A stretch of 64,000 bases of DNA from JALZKA01 sp963786495 (GTDB lineage Bacteria; Actinomycetota; Thermoleophilia; Solirubrobacterales; 70-9). A program made the translations under genes and the position numbers. The notes beneath the pieces were generated by a model, which saw only the letters and a list, made by a program, of their open reading frames with translations, did not search any database and had not been told where the DNA came from. The stretch spans positions 124,001 through 188,000 of the forward strand of contig CAWAZL010000008.1 of the NCBI GenBank assembly GCA_963786495.1. The letters run 5' to 3'. Of the stretch, positions 52,438 to 60,313 are shown one piece after another. The stretch's first letter is position 1; every line of letters begins with the position of its first letter.

Positions 52438-53025
52438 CTAGCCCGATCCGAGTGGACTCGCTGCAACCGGACCGGCAACGCACACGAAGAACGCCTCGAC
52501 GGTCTTGGCAAACTCCAGGTTGGAGATCACGCCGGCCGCGTTCTGCCTGACGACCATCGCCGCCGACTGGCTGGTGTAGTCGCCCGTCCAGATCGTTGTC
52601 TCGCGTAGCGCGCTCCCTTGATCGGCGATGATCAACTGAGCCTCGCTCACTGATGGCAGCAACATGCCGAATCCCTCGCAGAACTCCTCCGCATTTGCCA
52701 GCGTCTCCGTCGAGGCGCTGCGGGCCGAGTAACAGATGTCAGCGACTTGGAAAAAGGCCGCCGCGGCCACGCACTCGAAGCGCAGGCTGCTTTCGTCGAT
52801 ATCCGCCGTTCGGAGCGAGTTGTCGGCAACGTCGTCCCCGGTCAGCGCATTGCCCGCAACCTCTGCGCTCCGTACCTGATCCACTCCGATGTGCTTGGTG
52901 CGCACCGCGTCACGCTTGATGTCCGTCGGCCCGATCTTCCCAGCGGCCCAGGCAGTACCTCCGGCCAGGGCAAGCAGCAGAGCGAGCGATGAAACGGTGT
53001 TCGCGTAGGTCAAGCGTCGTCTCAT
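52438..53025 (-). CDS. Secreted protein with TYANV-type signal segment
   Basis: A 195-residue protein opening MRRRLTYANTVSSLALLLAL, then AAGKIGPTDIKRDAVRTKHI. This start is shared with the proteins at 20999 and 35587. The C-terminal part is a Cys-containing domain (VADICYSARSASTETLANAE, FCEGFGMLLPSVSEAQLI). Its ATG overlaps the stop of the MBL hydrolase gene (ATGA). The function is unknown. Confidence 0.75.
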   Translation of the reverse strand: MRRRLTYANTVSSLALLLALAGGTAWAAGKIGPTDIKRDAVRTKHIGVDQVRSAEVAGNALTGDDVADNSLRTADIDESSLRFECVAAAAFFQVADICYSARSASTETLANAEEFCEGFGMLLPSVSEAQLIIADQGSALRETTIWTGDYTSQSAAMVVRQNAAGVISNLEFAKTVEAFFVCVAGPVAASPLGSG

Positions 53026-53840
53026 GACCGACCCTTCCAGACCGATGCGGCGGGGTCGGCGAGCCGCGCGGGCGTCTCGCTGTCATGTGATGGGGCCAGG
53101 ACGAGCGGACGATCCTGGGCCAGCGCCTCTATCCGTCTGCTGGTCTCGACCGCCCGGTCGCGGAAGAAAACGCCCAGAGCGATCTCATTCCCCGCGGCGA
53201 GATCCTCGCTGAACCAATCGGCACGCAAAAAATGATCGGCCGACAACAACACCGTAGGGCCAGAGCCTTGGATGACCACACCGACCTGCGCCACGCTATG
53301 CCCCGGCAGCGGGACTAGGACCAGCTCGCCGTCGTCAGTGAGCACCTTCGACCTCGGGAACGGGCCGAAGCTCTCATCATCGAGCTCGTACGTGCTCGGA
53401 GCGAAACCTGCGGGCCAATGCTTGGGCTGGTAGCGCATCCGGCCGCCAACCCCTGCGGCGAACGCGAACTCCGGGGCGTGGACAAGGACGCGAGCCGCTG
53501 GGAAGCATTCGAGGCCGCCGGCGTGATCCCAGTCGAGGTGGGTGAGCACGACGGTGTGAACATCGCGGGGGTCGAGGCCTAGGGCACGCATGCGCGGCCC
53601 GATCTCTTCCGCCGAATCGATGCGCGGCACTGGGATGAAGCGATGCAGGGGCCGCGGGATCCGCACCCGCGAGTTCAGCCCGGTGTCGATTGCGATCAGC
53701 CCATCGGGGCGCTCGATGATGAACGCAAACACCGGGAACTCAACGTCGAGGCGTCGCCGGAGCAGCGACGACCAGCCACCCCCGCGAAAGAAGGTCTGAT
53801 TGCCGCTGAGCTGGCCCGTTTGAACTGCATGGATGCGCAT
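53022..53840 (-). CDS. MBL-fold metallohydrolase (lactonase-like)
   Basis: A 272-residue metallo-beta-lactamase-fold enzyme with the metal motif THLDWDHAGG (HxDxDH) and further ligands LPGHSVAQ, SADHFLR and APSHDSE. It resembles N-acyl-homoserine lactonases and related lactonases of the AttM/AiiA type, but the substrate is unproven. A strong GGAGGAG site precedes the ATG at 53840. It is divergent from a TetR gene across a perfect operator and co-transcribed with a secreted protein. Confidence 0.88.
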   Translation of the reverse strand: MRIHAVQTGQLSGNQTFFRGGGWSSLLRRRLDVEFPVFAFIIERPDGLIAIDTGLNSRVRIPRPLHRFIPVPRIDSAEEIGPRMRALGLDPRDVHTVVLTHLDWDHAGGLECFPAARVLVHAPEFAFAAGVGGRMRYQPKHWPAGFAPSTYELDDESFGPFPRSKVLTDDGELVLVPLPGHSVAQVGVVIQGSGPTVLLSADHFLRADWFSEDLAAGNEIALGVFFRDRAVETSRRIEALAQDRPLVLAPSHDSETPARLADPAASVWKGRS

Positions 53841-53857
53841 GATCTCCTCCGTTGGAA

Positions 53858-53882
53858 TGTAACGTAACAATGTTACGTTACA
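53858..53882. promoter_or_regulatory. TetR operator TGTAACGTAAC-N3-GTTACGTTACA
   Basis: Perfect 11-base arms (53858-53868 and 53872-53882) with a 3-base spacer in the 63-base gap between the divergent MBL and TetR genes. It is a textbook TetR-type operator by position and symmetry. Confidence 0.9.
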
Positions 53883-53903
53883 CTGTTCCACTACTCTGTG
53901 TCA

Positions 53904-54545
53904 ATGGGCAGGCCTCGCGAGCACGACGACGCGACTCGAATGGCCCTGATCGCTGCGGCGGAGGTGATCGTCGCCACACAGGGACTGAGCGGACTGACGG
54001 TCCGCGCCGTCGCCGAGCGCGCGGGAACCACGACTCGCGGTGTCTACAGCGTCCTCGGCTCCAAGGCAGGGGTCCTCGAAGCGCTCGCTTCGCGCGCGTT
54101 CGAACACCTGCGTGAGGGCCTAGAAGCCATGCCCGAGACCGACGACCCCTCCGCCGACCTGGTGGCCGCCGGCGCCGTGATGTACCGGGGCTTCGTCAAC
54201 GACCACCCCACCCTCTTTCGCATCGCGTTTCAACGGATCGCGCCAAACCTGTCGCTTTCCGATGAGGTCCTGGCGAGCCGCCGCCGCTCCTGGAGTACGC
54301 TGGAGCGCAAGGTGAGGCGCGTCGCCGACGCGGGCGGCATCCCCAACCGATCCGTCCGCGACGCCGCCGTCGAGTTCAACGCCGTGTGCGAGGGCCTGGG
54401 CAACGCCGAACTGCGAGGCGGAACGCTGCGAGCCATCGAGACCGGGGAGGGCGAGAAAATCTGGCACGACGCGTTCACGACGCTGACAGCCGGTTTCGCG
54501 GCGAGTGTTCAGTCCTCGAGCCCTCGTTCTCCAGGCAGCGGGTAA
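53904..54545 (+). CDS. TetR family regulator of the MBL hydrolase operon
   Basis: A 213-residue TetR protein. The DNA-binding part is AAEVIVATQGLSGLTVRAVA, followed by AERAGTTTRGVYSVLGSKAG. The C-terminal part has the WHG-type domain features (RGFVNDHPTLFRIAFQRIAP). It is divergent from the MBL hydrolase gene, with a perfect palindrome between them. ATG at 53904 is used; GTG at 53898 is possible. Confidence 0.92.
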   Translation: MGRPREHDDATRMALIAAAEVIVATQGLSGLTVRAVAERAGTTTRGVYSVLGSKAGVLEALASRAFEHLREGLEAMPETDDPSADLVAAGAVMYRGFVNDHPTLFRIAFQRIAPNLSLSDEVLASRRRSWSTLERKVRRVADAGGIPNRSVRDAAVEFNAVCEGLGNAELRGGTLRAIETGEGEKIWHDAFTTLTAGFAASVQSSSPRSPGSG

Positions 54546-54627
54546 ACCTGAAATCGTCGTTACGGAAGTCGCGGAGGGCAAGCCCTTCTTCGATGCCGAA
54601 ATTTCACGTCTAAGCTCTGCTTCAGGG

Positions 54628-56910
54628 ATGAGAGGGACAGCGTTGGGATTCATCTGTCTGGGAGTGGCACTGCTTACGATGCCTGCAGCTGCGGGCGCCG
54701 AGACACTGAAAAGTGGCCAAGCGGTCGAGCTCGACTGCGCCGCAGGCCTGGCCGGCACCGGCTCGGACAGGGTGGCGTTCGTGGCGCCCGGGCAGGGATT
54801 TGTCAGCGCGCGGCTACACGGTGGCCCAAGAGGCGATTGGGAGCTCGCGGCGTTCCGCCGTGGCGAGCCAGTAGGCGCCTCGACCGCGATCGGCTCGAAC
54901 GAGCGGATCGACCTGTATGCCGAGCGCGGGCAGCGGTTCGTCATCCAGGCCTGCCGCACCGACGGCGGGCCGAAAGCGGTGCGCCTCAGCACCGCTTTCG
55001 CTTCGTACCGGCCCGCGTCGGCCGAGCCGGTCTCGCTCGCGCGGGTGCCTATTGCGGGGCCTGGAGACCTCGCCGAGCTCGAGCGTATGGGCGTCGACAT
55101 CACGCACGCCGTCGACATCGACTCGGCAACCGTCGTCATTTACTCACGCGAAGAGCGCCTGCGATTGCTCGGCCGGGGTTTCGGCGTCGAGACACTGGTG
55201 CCCGACCTTGCGGCTGCCGATGCGGCTGATCGGCGCTCAGAAGCGCGGGTCGCAAAGCGCGGAACCGGCTCAGACCTGCCGAGCGGGCGCACCGAGTACC
55301 GCCAGTACCTCGACTACACGGAGGACCTGGACGACCTCGCGACCGCCCACCCCCAGATCGCCCGCGAGATCACGATCGGGAACTCGCTCGAGGGACGTCC
55401 GATCCAGGGCATCGAGATAGCTGCCGACGTCGACGCGACCGACGACGGCCGTCCGGTCTACGTGCACCTGGGGGCCCATCACGCGCGCGAGTGGCCCTCG
55501 GCCGAGCTGCCGATGGAGTTCGCGATCGACCTCGTCGAGAGCTACGGCACGAACTCGCGGATCACCGCGCTCCTCGAAGACGTGCGGGTCATCGTGATCC
55601 CGGTTGTGAACGTGGACGGCTTCCTTGCTTCGCGGAGCGCGGGCTGGTCGGCGGTTGATGACGATCCACTCGCAACGCTCGCCGCGGCTTCCGCAGGCAC
55701 AGGCGGCTACCGCCGCAAGAACTGCCGGCCGGCCAATCCCCTAGACGCCCTGACTTCATGCGCGCAGCGCACCTCGGGCGTGGACCTGAACCGCAACTAC
55801 GGCGCGTACTGGGGCGGCCCCGGCTCGTCAAGCGATCCGGCCTCCCAGATCTACCGCGGACCCTCCGCTTACTCGGAGCCGGAAAGCCAAGCGGTGCGCG
55901 AGCTCTCATCGGGCATCCACCCCACCGTCTTTATCTCCAACCACACGTACACGGACGATGGCTTCTGGCTCCGCCAGCCCGGCTTTGACGCCGATTTCCT
56001 TCCCCAGGACTCGATTGGCGCGATGACGCCCGACGAGGCCGCAATGAAGGAACTCGGCGACGACATGCAGGCTGCCACCGGATGGCCCTCTGAGCGCGGG
56101 TACGCGCTGAGCGATATCACCGGCGCCACCGAGGACTGGAACTACTTCTCGCAGGGCTCGTACGGCTACACGCCCGAGGTGCGAGGCCTCAACTTCCATG
56201 CCAATTACGCTGACTCCGTGGTCGGGGAATACCTGGGCGAGGGGCAGAACGACGGCGAGGGGGCACGCGAGGCGTACCTGATCGCGGGCGAGGTCGCCGC
56301 TGACCGCGACCACCACTCCGTGATCAAGGGGTCGGCGCCCGAGACGGCGACGCTCCGCCTGCATAAGGAGTTCGAGACGCCGCTTCACCCCAGCCAAGGC
56401 CAGAACGCCTACATCGACGATGTCCTCGACTCAACCCTCGAGGTACCCGATGGCGGCGACTACGAATGGGACGTGATGCCTTCGGGGCGCCCGCTTCACC
56501 AGGGCGAGACGTGGACGATGAGCTGCGAGCTTCCGAGCGAAGACCCCGTCTCTCAGCAGGTGTTCGTCGCGCGCGGAGAGAGCGCAACGGTCGATTGGTC
56601 GGCCGACTGCGCCGCGGGCGGTGGCCCAAATCCGATCAAGTGCAAAGGGATCGTCGCCACGCTCATCGGATCCAAGGGCAACGACCGCGCCGCCTCGAAG
56701 CTGATCGGCACTCCCGGCGTGGACGTGATCGCCGCCCGTGGCGGCAACGACATCGTCCGCGCCGACTCGGGCAAGGACATTGTCTGCGGTGGCTCAGGTG
56801 ACGACGAGCTCGACGGCGGGCCGGACAAGGATGTGCTGCGGGGCGGGCCCGGCAAGGACCGCTGCCCGGGCGCGAGCGCGGCAGAAGCCGTGAGCTGCCG
56901 CCCTAGCTAG
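54628..56910 (+). CDS. Secreted M14 zinc carboxypeptidase with RTX-like C-terminus
   Basis: A 760-residue exported enzyme. The signal peptide is LGVALLTMPAAAGA. The M14 domain has HxxE in HLGAHHAREWPSAE (about 284-290), Arg/Asn in GVDLNRNYGAYW, the third ligand His in ISNHTYTDDG and the catalytic Glu in ATEDWNYFSQGS. The last 80 residues are GxGxD-type repeats (RGGNDIVRADSGKDIVCGGS), a calcium-binding-like fold. It removes C-terminal residues from peptides outside the cell. Its stop overlaps the convergent M28 gene. Confidence 0.9.
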   Translation: MRGTALGFICLGVALLTMPAAAGAETLKSGQAVELDCAAGLAGTGSDRVAFVAPGQGFVSARLHGGPRGDWELAAFRRGEPVGASTAIGSNERIDLYAERGQRFVIQACRTDGGPKAVRLSTAFASYRPASAEPVSLARVPIAGPGDLAELERMGVDITHAVDIDSATVVIYSREERLRLLGRGFGVETLVPDLAAADAADRRSEARVAKRGTGSDLPSGRTEYRQYLDYTEDLDDLATAHPQIAREITIGNSLEGRPIQGIEIAADVDATDDGRPVYVHLGAHHAREWPSAELPMEFAIDLVESYGTNSRITALLEDVRVIVIPVVNVDGFLASRSAGWSAVDDDPLATLAAASAGTGGYRRKNCRPANPLDALTSCAQRTSGVDLNRNYGAYWGGPGSSSDPASQIYRGPSAYSEPESQAVRELSSGIHPTVFISNHTYTDDGFWLRQPGFDADFLPQDSIGAMTPDEAAMKELGDDMQAATGWPSERGYALSDITGATEDWNYFSQGSYGYTPEVRGLNFHANYADSVVGEYLGEGQNDGEGAREAYLIAGEVAADRDHHSVIKGSAPETATLRLHKEFETPLHPSQGQNAYIDDVLDSTLEVPDGGDYEWDVMPSGRPLHQGETWTMSCELPSEDPVSQQVFVARGESATVDWSADCAAGGGPNPIKCKGIVATLIGSKGNDRAASKLIGTPGVDVIAARGGNDIVRADSGKDIVCGGSGDDELDGGPDKDVLRGGPGKDRCPGASAAEAVSCRPS

Positions 56911-58111
56911 CGGCCAACTCCGAGGCCAGCGCGTAGGCGACTTTGGCCGCTTCGGCGACCGTGCCGTAGTTCACGTTCTCGGCCGTGTCCGTGGGCAGGT
57001 GGTAGTTCGAGAGGTAGTGATAGTCGTTGACCGACGAGATGTTGGCCATTCGGTAGCCGTGGCGCTGAGGGATGATCGCGTCGGTCGAAGCTCGGGCGCG
57101 AAAACCGCGCTCCAGCGCGAGGCCGTCGCGCTCGGCCACTCGGACAACCGTTTCGCGGAGCTCCGGGTCGTAGTCCTCCATCCACCCCGGTCCCTCGCCC
57201 TCGAGCATCATCAGGCGCGGCGAGCCGACCGTATCGATACAAAGGAACGAGGTCGTATCCCGGTCGAGCTCGGAGGCGTGGCGGTCCATGAACCCGCGGA
57301 TACCGTCCTGAAGGGTCTCCTCGGCGCCGGCAGAGACGAGCCAGACGCGGACCTCGCGCGGGCTCTCGCGCAGCATCTCGGCGAGCGCGACGAGGACGGC
57401 GCAGGCGGTGAGGTTGTCGTTGGCCCCAGGCACGGTCTCGGACCGCCACATGTCGCCCACCGCCGCGACCGTCCCCAGGTTCAAGACCAAGGCAGCCTTC
57501 GCGAGCCCGCGACGGCCCGTGATGGCTCCGGCGAGACCGACCAAGGGTCCCGCGAATGCACCCCACCACTGCGGGGGCTGGGTCTTGATCTTCGGAATGA
57601 CCGTCGGGAAGCGCTCGTGGAACGCGCGGACCGCCGTCTGGTCGAACAGGAAGCCGGTTTGAGCCGCGTCGTGATGGGCGAGGACGACGAGGGTGTGCGC
57701 TGCATCCGGGTCACCCGCCCTGGCGAGCACGTTCACGGTCGTCTTCTCCTCGCGCATCGCGCGGCGGAAGAACCGCGGGCCGTTCAGGACCTCGTCGAAG
57801 AGTCCGAGGCCGGCCTTGGCCGAGCCCACGGCGCCCAGGAATCGGTGGCCCTTGAGCGACAGAAGCGCGCTTGCGGCTCCAAGCGCCGCCAGGGTCGTAA
57901 CCGTTGGGGGAAAGGTCCCCCAACTGGGCTCGTCCTCGAGGGCAACGTCCTGGAGCCCCGCGCCACGGAACCGCTCGGCGAGCCACTCAGCCGCCTTGCG
58001 CTCGCCCGGCGAGCACGGGGACCGGTCCATCGCGGCAAGGGTGAAGACGACCTCGCGGAGCGTCTCCTCGGACGGGAGTGGAGCGCCTTTCTTAGTCGCG
58101 GCCTTGGGCAA
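56903..58111 (-). CDS. M28 family zinc peptidase
   Basis: A 402-residue protein with the M28 ligands: LAHHDAAQ (His, Asp), PGANDNLTACA (bridging Asp), SAGAEETLQDG (catalytic Glu and ligand) and SNYHLPTDTAEN (His). One or two hydrophobic segments in the middle (TLAALGAASALLSLKG, LVGLAGAITG) suggest membrane association. It probably is an aminopeptidase. It is convergent with the M14 gene by eight bases and upstream of nothing obvious in function. Confidence 0.88.
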   Translation of the reverse strand: MPKAATKKGAPLPSEETLREVVFTLAAMDRSPCSPGERKAAEWLAERFRGAGLQDVALEDEPSWGTFPPTVTTLAALGAASALLSLKGHRFLGAVGSAKAGLGLFDEVLNGPRFFRRAMREEKTTVNVLARAGDPDAAHTLVVLAHHDAAQTGFLFDQTAVRAFHERFPTVIPKIKTQPPQWWGAFAGPLVGLAGAITGRRGLAKAALVLNLGTVAAVGDMWRSETVPGANDNLTACAVLVALAEMLRESPREVRVWLVSAGAEETLQDGIRGFMDRHASELDRDTTSFLCIDTVGSPRLMMLEGEGPGWMEDYDPELRETVVRVAERDGLALERGFRARASTDAIIPQRHGYRMANISSVNDYHYLSNYHLPTDTAENVNYGTVAEAAKVAYALASELAAS

Positions 58112-58135
58112 GAGGCCGCAGGCTATCCAAGCGGC

Positions 58136-59593
58136 TCAGGCTGACTCAGGCGCGGGCGCGGGGACCGGCGCTTCGCCCGCGCCGATCTCCGTGTGCGCCT
58201 TCGAGTCGCTGCCGCGAACCAGCGTGAGCGATGCGATCACTCCCAGAAGCGCAATCCCGGCACCGACCAGGAACGCGTCCGCATACCCCTCGGTAAGGGC
58301 GACCGGGTCAGTCGCGGCGCCGATCGAGGAGAACGCGACGGAGGAGAGGATCGCAAGGCCCAAGGCGCCACCAACCTGCTGCGAGGTGTTGATGAGGCCC
58401 GAGGCGAGACCCGCCTCGCGGTCCTTGACCCCGCTCATGGCGGCGATCGTCACAGGAACGAACGCGAACCCGAGCCCGACCGCGGCCAGGAGCGACGGGA
58501 AGAGGACGTCGCCCATATAGCTGCCGTCGACCGAGATTTGACTGAACCAGAAAAGACCGGCCGCGATAAACGCCATTCCCGCGGTCATCACCGGCTTGAA
58601 GCCCACCTTTGTGACGAGCTGGGAGGCGATTCCGGCCGCGAGGATGATCGAGACGGCAAGCGGCAGGTATGAGAGCCCCGCCTTGATCGCCGAATAGCCG
58701 AGAACGTTTTGCATATAGAGCGAGATGAAGAAGAACATGCTGAAGAGCGACGCGCCAGTCAGGATCCCGACGACGTTCGCTCCCGTCAGAGTTCTCAGGC
58801 GGAAGATGCTGAAGGGCACCAGCGGCGCGGGCGAGCGGAGCTCGATCGCGACGAATGCTCCAAGGAGCGCCAGGGCGCCGGCAAGCATCCCGATCGTCTC
58901 TGACGAGCCCCAACCGGCCTCGGGTGCTTCAACCAGCGCGTAGACGAGGAGCGAAAGGCCAGCCGTCACCGTGACTGCGCCGGGGACGTCGAAGGTGCGG
59001 TTCTCCGCGTCGGAATGGCTCTCGAGGATCAGGCGCGGTGCAAGCATCGCGGCGCCGATCCCGATCGGGACGTTCACCCACAGGACCCACTCCCAGCCCA
59101 CGTACTCGGTGAGGACGCCGCCGAGAAGCACGCCTGCAGCGCCGCCGGAACCCGCGACCGCTCCCCAGATGCCGAGTGCCTTGTTCCGCTCCGAGCCGTC
59201 TCTGAAGGTCGTCGTGACGATCGAGAGCGCGGCGGGCGACAGCAACGCGCCGCCGAGGCCCTGGATGGCCCGTGCTGCGATCAGCGCGCCCTCAGACTCG
59301 GCAAAGCCGCCTGCCAAGGAGGCGGCGGCGAAGACGAGGAGTCCCACGATGAAGATCTTCCGGCGGCCGAGAAGGTCGGCGAGCCGGCCGCCGAGAAGCA
59401 GGAAGCCACCGAAGGTGAGGACGTATGCGTTGACGACCCAGGAGAGGCTGTCCTGGTCGAACTGGAGGTCCCTGCCGATCGTCGGCAAGGCGACGTTTAC
59501 GATCGATGCGTCGAGGACGACAACGAACTGTGCCATGCAGAGAAGCGCTAGGGCGACCCATCGCTTGTCCATGTACTCACGCTCGTCCGTCAT
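58136..59593 (-). CDS. MFS drug exporter, DHA2 (EmrB/QacA) family
   Basis: A 485-residue transporter with fourteen predicted helices. Motifs: DASIVNVALPTIGRDLQFDQ (motif D1), GGRLADLLGRRKIF (motif A) and GSGGAAGVLLGGVLTEYVGW (motif C of drug:proton antiporters). It exports toxic organic compounds using protons. It is divergent from a TetR regulator, with operators between them. Confidence 0.93.
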   Translation of the reverse strand: MTDEREYMDKRWVALALLCMAQFVVVLDASIVNVALPTIGRDLQFDQDSLSWVVNAYVLTFGGFLLLGGRLADLLGRRKIFIVGLLVFAAASLAGGFAESEGALIAARAIQGLGGALLSPAALSIVTTTFRDGSERNKALGIWGAVAGSGGAAGVLLGGVLTEYVGWEWVLWVNVPIGIGAAMLAPRLILESHSDAENRTFDVPGAVTVTAGLSLLVYALVEAPEAGWGSSETIGMLAGALALLGAFVAIELRSPAPLVPFSIFRLRTLTGANVVGILTGASLFSMFFFISLYMQNVLGYSAIKAGLSYLPLAVSIILAAGIASQLVTKVGFKPVMTAGMAFIAAGLFWFSQISVDGSYMGDVLFPSLLAAVGLGFAFVPVTIAAMSGVKDREAGLASGLINTSQQVGGALGLAILSSVAFSSIGAATDPVALTEGYADAFLVGAGIALLGVIASLTLVRGSDSKAHTEIGAGEAPVPAPAPESA

Positions 59594-59610
59594 GCCTTTA
59601 CTCCTTCGTG

Positions 59611-59690
59611 TTGGTCCGGTCGAAATTTCTGCGTATAATCGGAAGTGGAGTTCCGGTTCCGAAACGTATCAGACGGAACCCAGGTTCCGT
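59611..59690 (+). promoter_or_regulatory. TetR promoter with overlapping GTTCCG operators
   Basis: TTGGTC (59611-59616), a 17-base spacer and a perfect TATAAT (59634-59639). Downstream are CGGAA-N6-TTCCG (59640-59655) and ACGGAACC-CA-GGTTCCGT (59673-59690). The GGTTCCG half site also occurs at 59655-59661. The palindromes would block transcription when bound by the TetR protein. Confidence 0.8.
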
Positions 59691-59704
59691 TTCTCCATCC
59701 GCCA

Positions 59705-60313
59705 ATGACGATTCCAGTCCAAGCTCTCCCCCGCGTCCAGCGCGCAGATGCGCGGCGCAACCGCGAAGCCGTGATCGAGGCGGCGCGGAAGCTGATGGCA
59801 AAGGACGGGCTCGACGCGCAGATGGACGACATCGCGCGCGAAGCGGGCGTCGGCGTCGGCACCGTCTACCGCCACTTCCCGACCAAAGAGGAGTTGATTT
59901 ACGCGCTGACCGAGCGCCGGTTCGAGCGGCTCGCTGAGTACGCGCACGAGGCCCTGGCGGAAGACGAGCCCGGGCCTGCCTTCGAGCGTTACCTCTTTCG
60001 CGGCGCCGAGCTTCAGGCCATCGACCGCGCGCTCAACGAAGTGATGCGCGACCGTCCTGACGCCATGCAGGCGGCGGCGCAAAAGGTTGGCGTGCTCGAG
60101 CTCGCTCGCGAGGTGATGAACCGCGCACAGGATGCCGGCCACGTTCGTGCCGACGCCGAGGCCGAGGACATCCCCATGCTCATGTGCGGGCTGGGAACCT
60201 CCACCCCAGGATCCAGCGGACCGTTCGTGAGCGCCACCTCGTGGCAACGCTTCCTGGCGGTGATCCTCGACGGCCTCAGGGCGCCGGGGTCGGCGCCGCT
60301 ACCCCCGCGCTAG
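59705..60313 (+). CDS. TetR family regulator of the DHA2 exporter
   Basis: A 202-residue TetR regulator. The helix-turn-helix region is DAQMDDIAREAGVGVGTVYR, followed by HFPTKEELIYALTERRFERL. It is divergent from the MFS exporter. A strong promoter and two palindromes lie in the gap. Its TAG stop overlaps the stop of the convergent FAD/Fe-S gene in one CTAG. The ATG at 59705 follows no clear ribosome-binding site. Confidence 0.93.
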   Translation: MTIPVQALPRVQRADARRNREAVIEAARKLMAKDGLDAQMDDIAREAGVGVGTVYRHFPTKEELIYALTERRFERLAEYAHEALAEDEPGPAFERYLFRGAELQAIDRALNEVMRDRPDAMQAAAQKVGVLELAREVMNRAQDAGHVRADAEAEDIPMLMCGLGTSTPGSSGPFVSATSWQRFLAVILDGLRAPGSAPLPPR

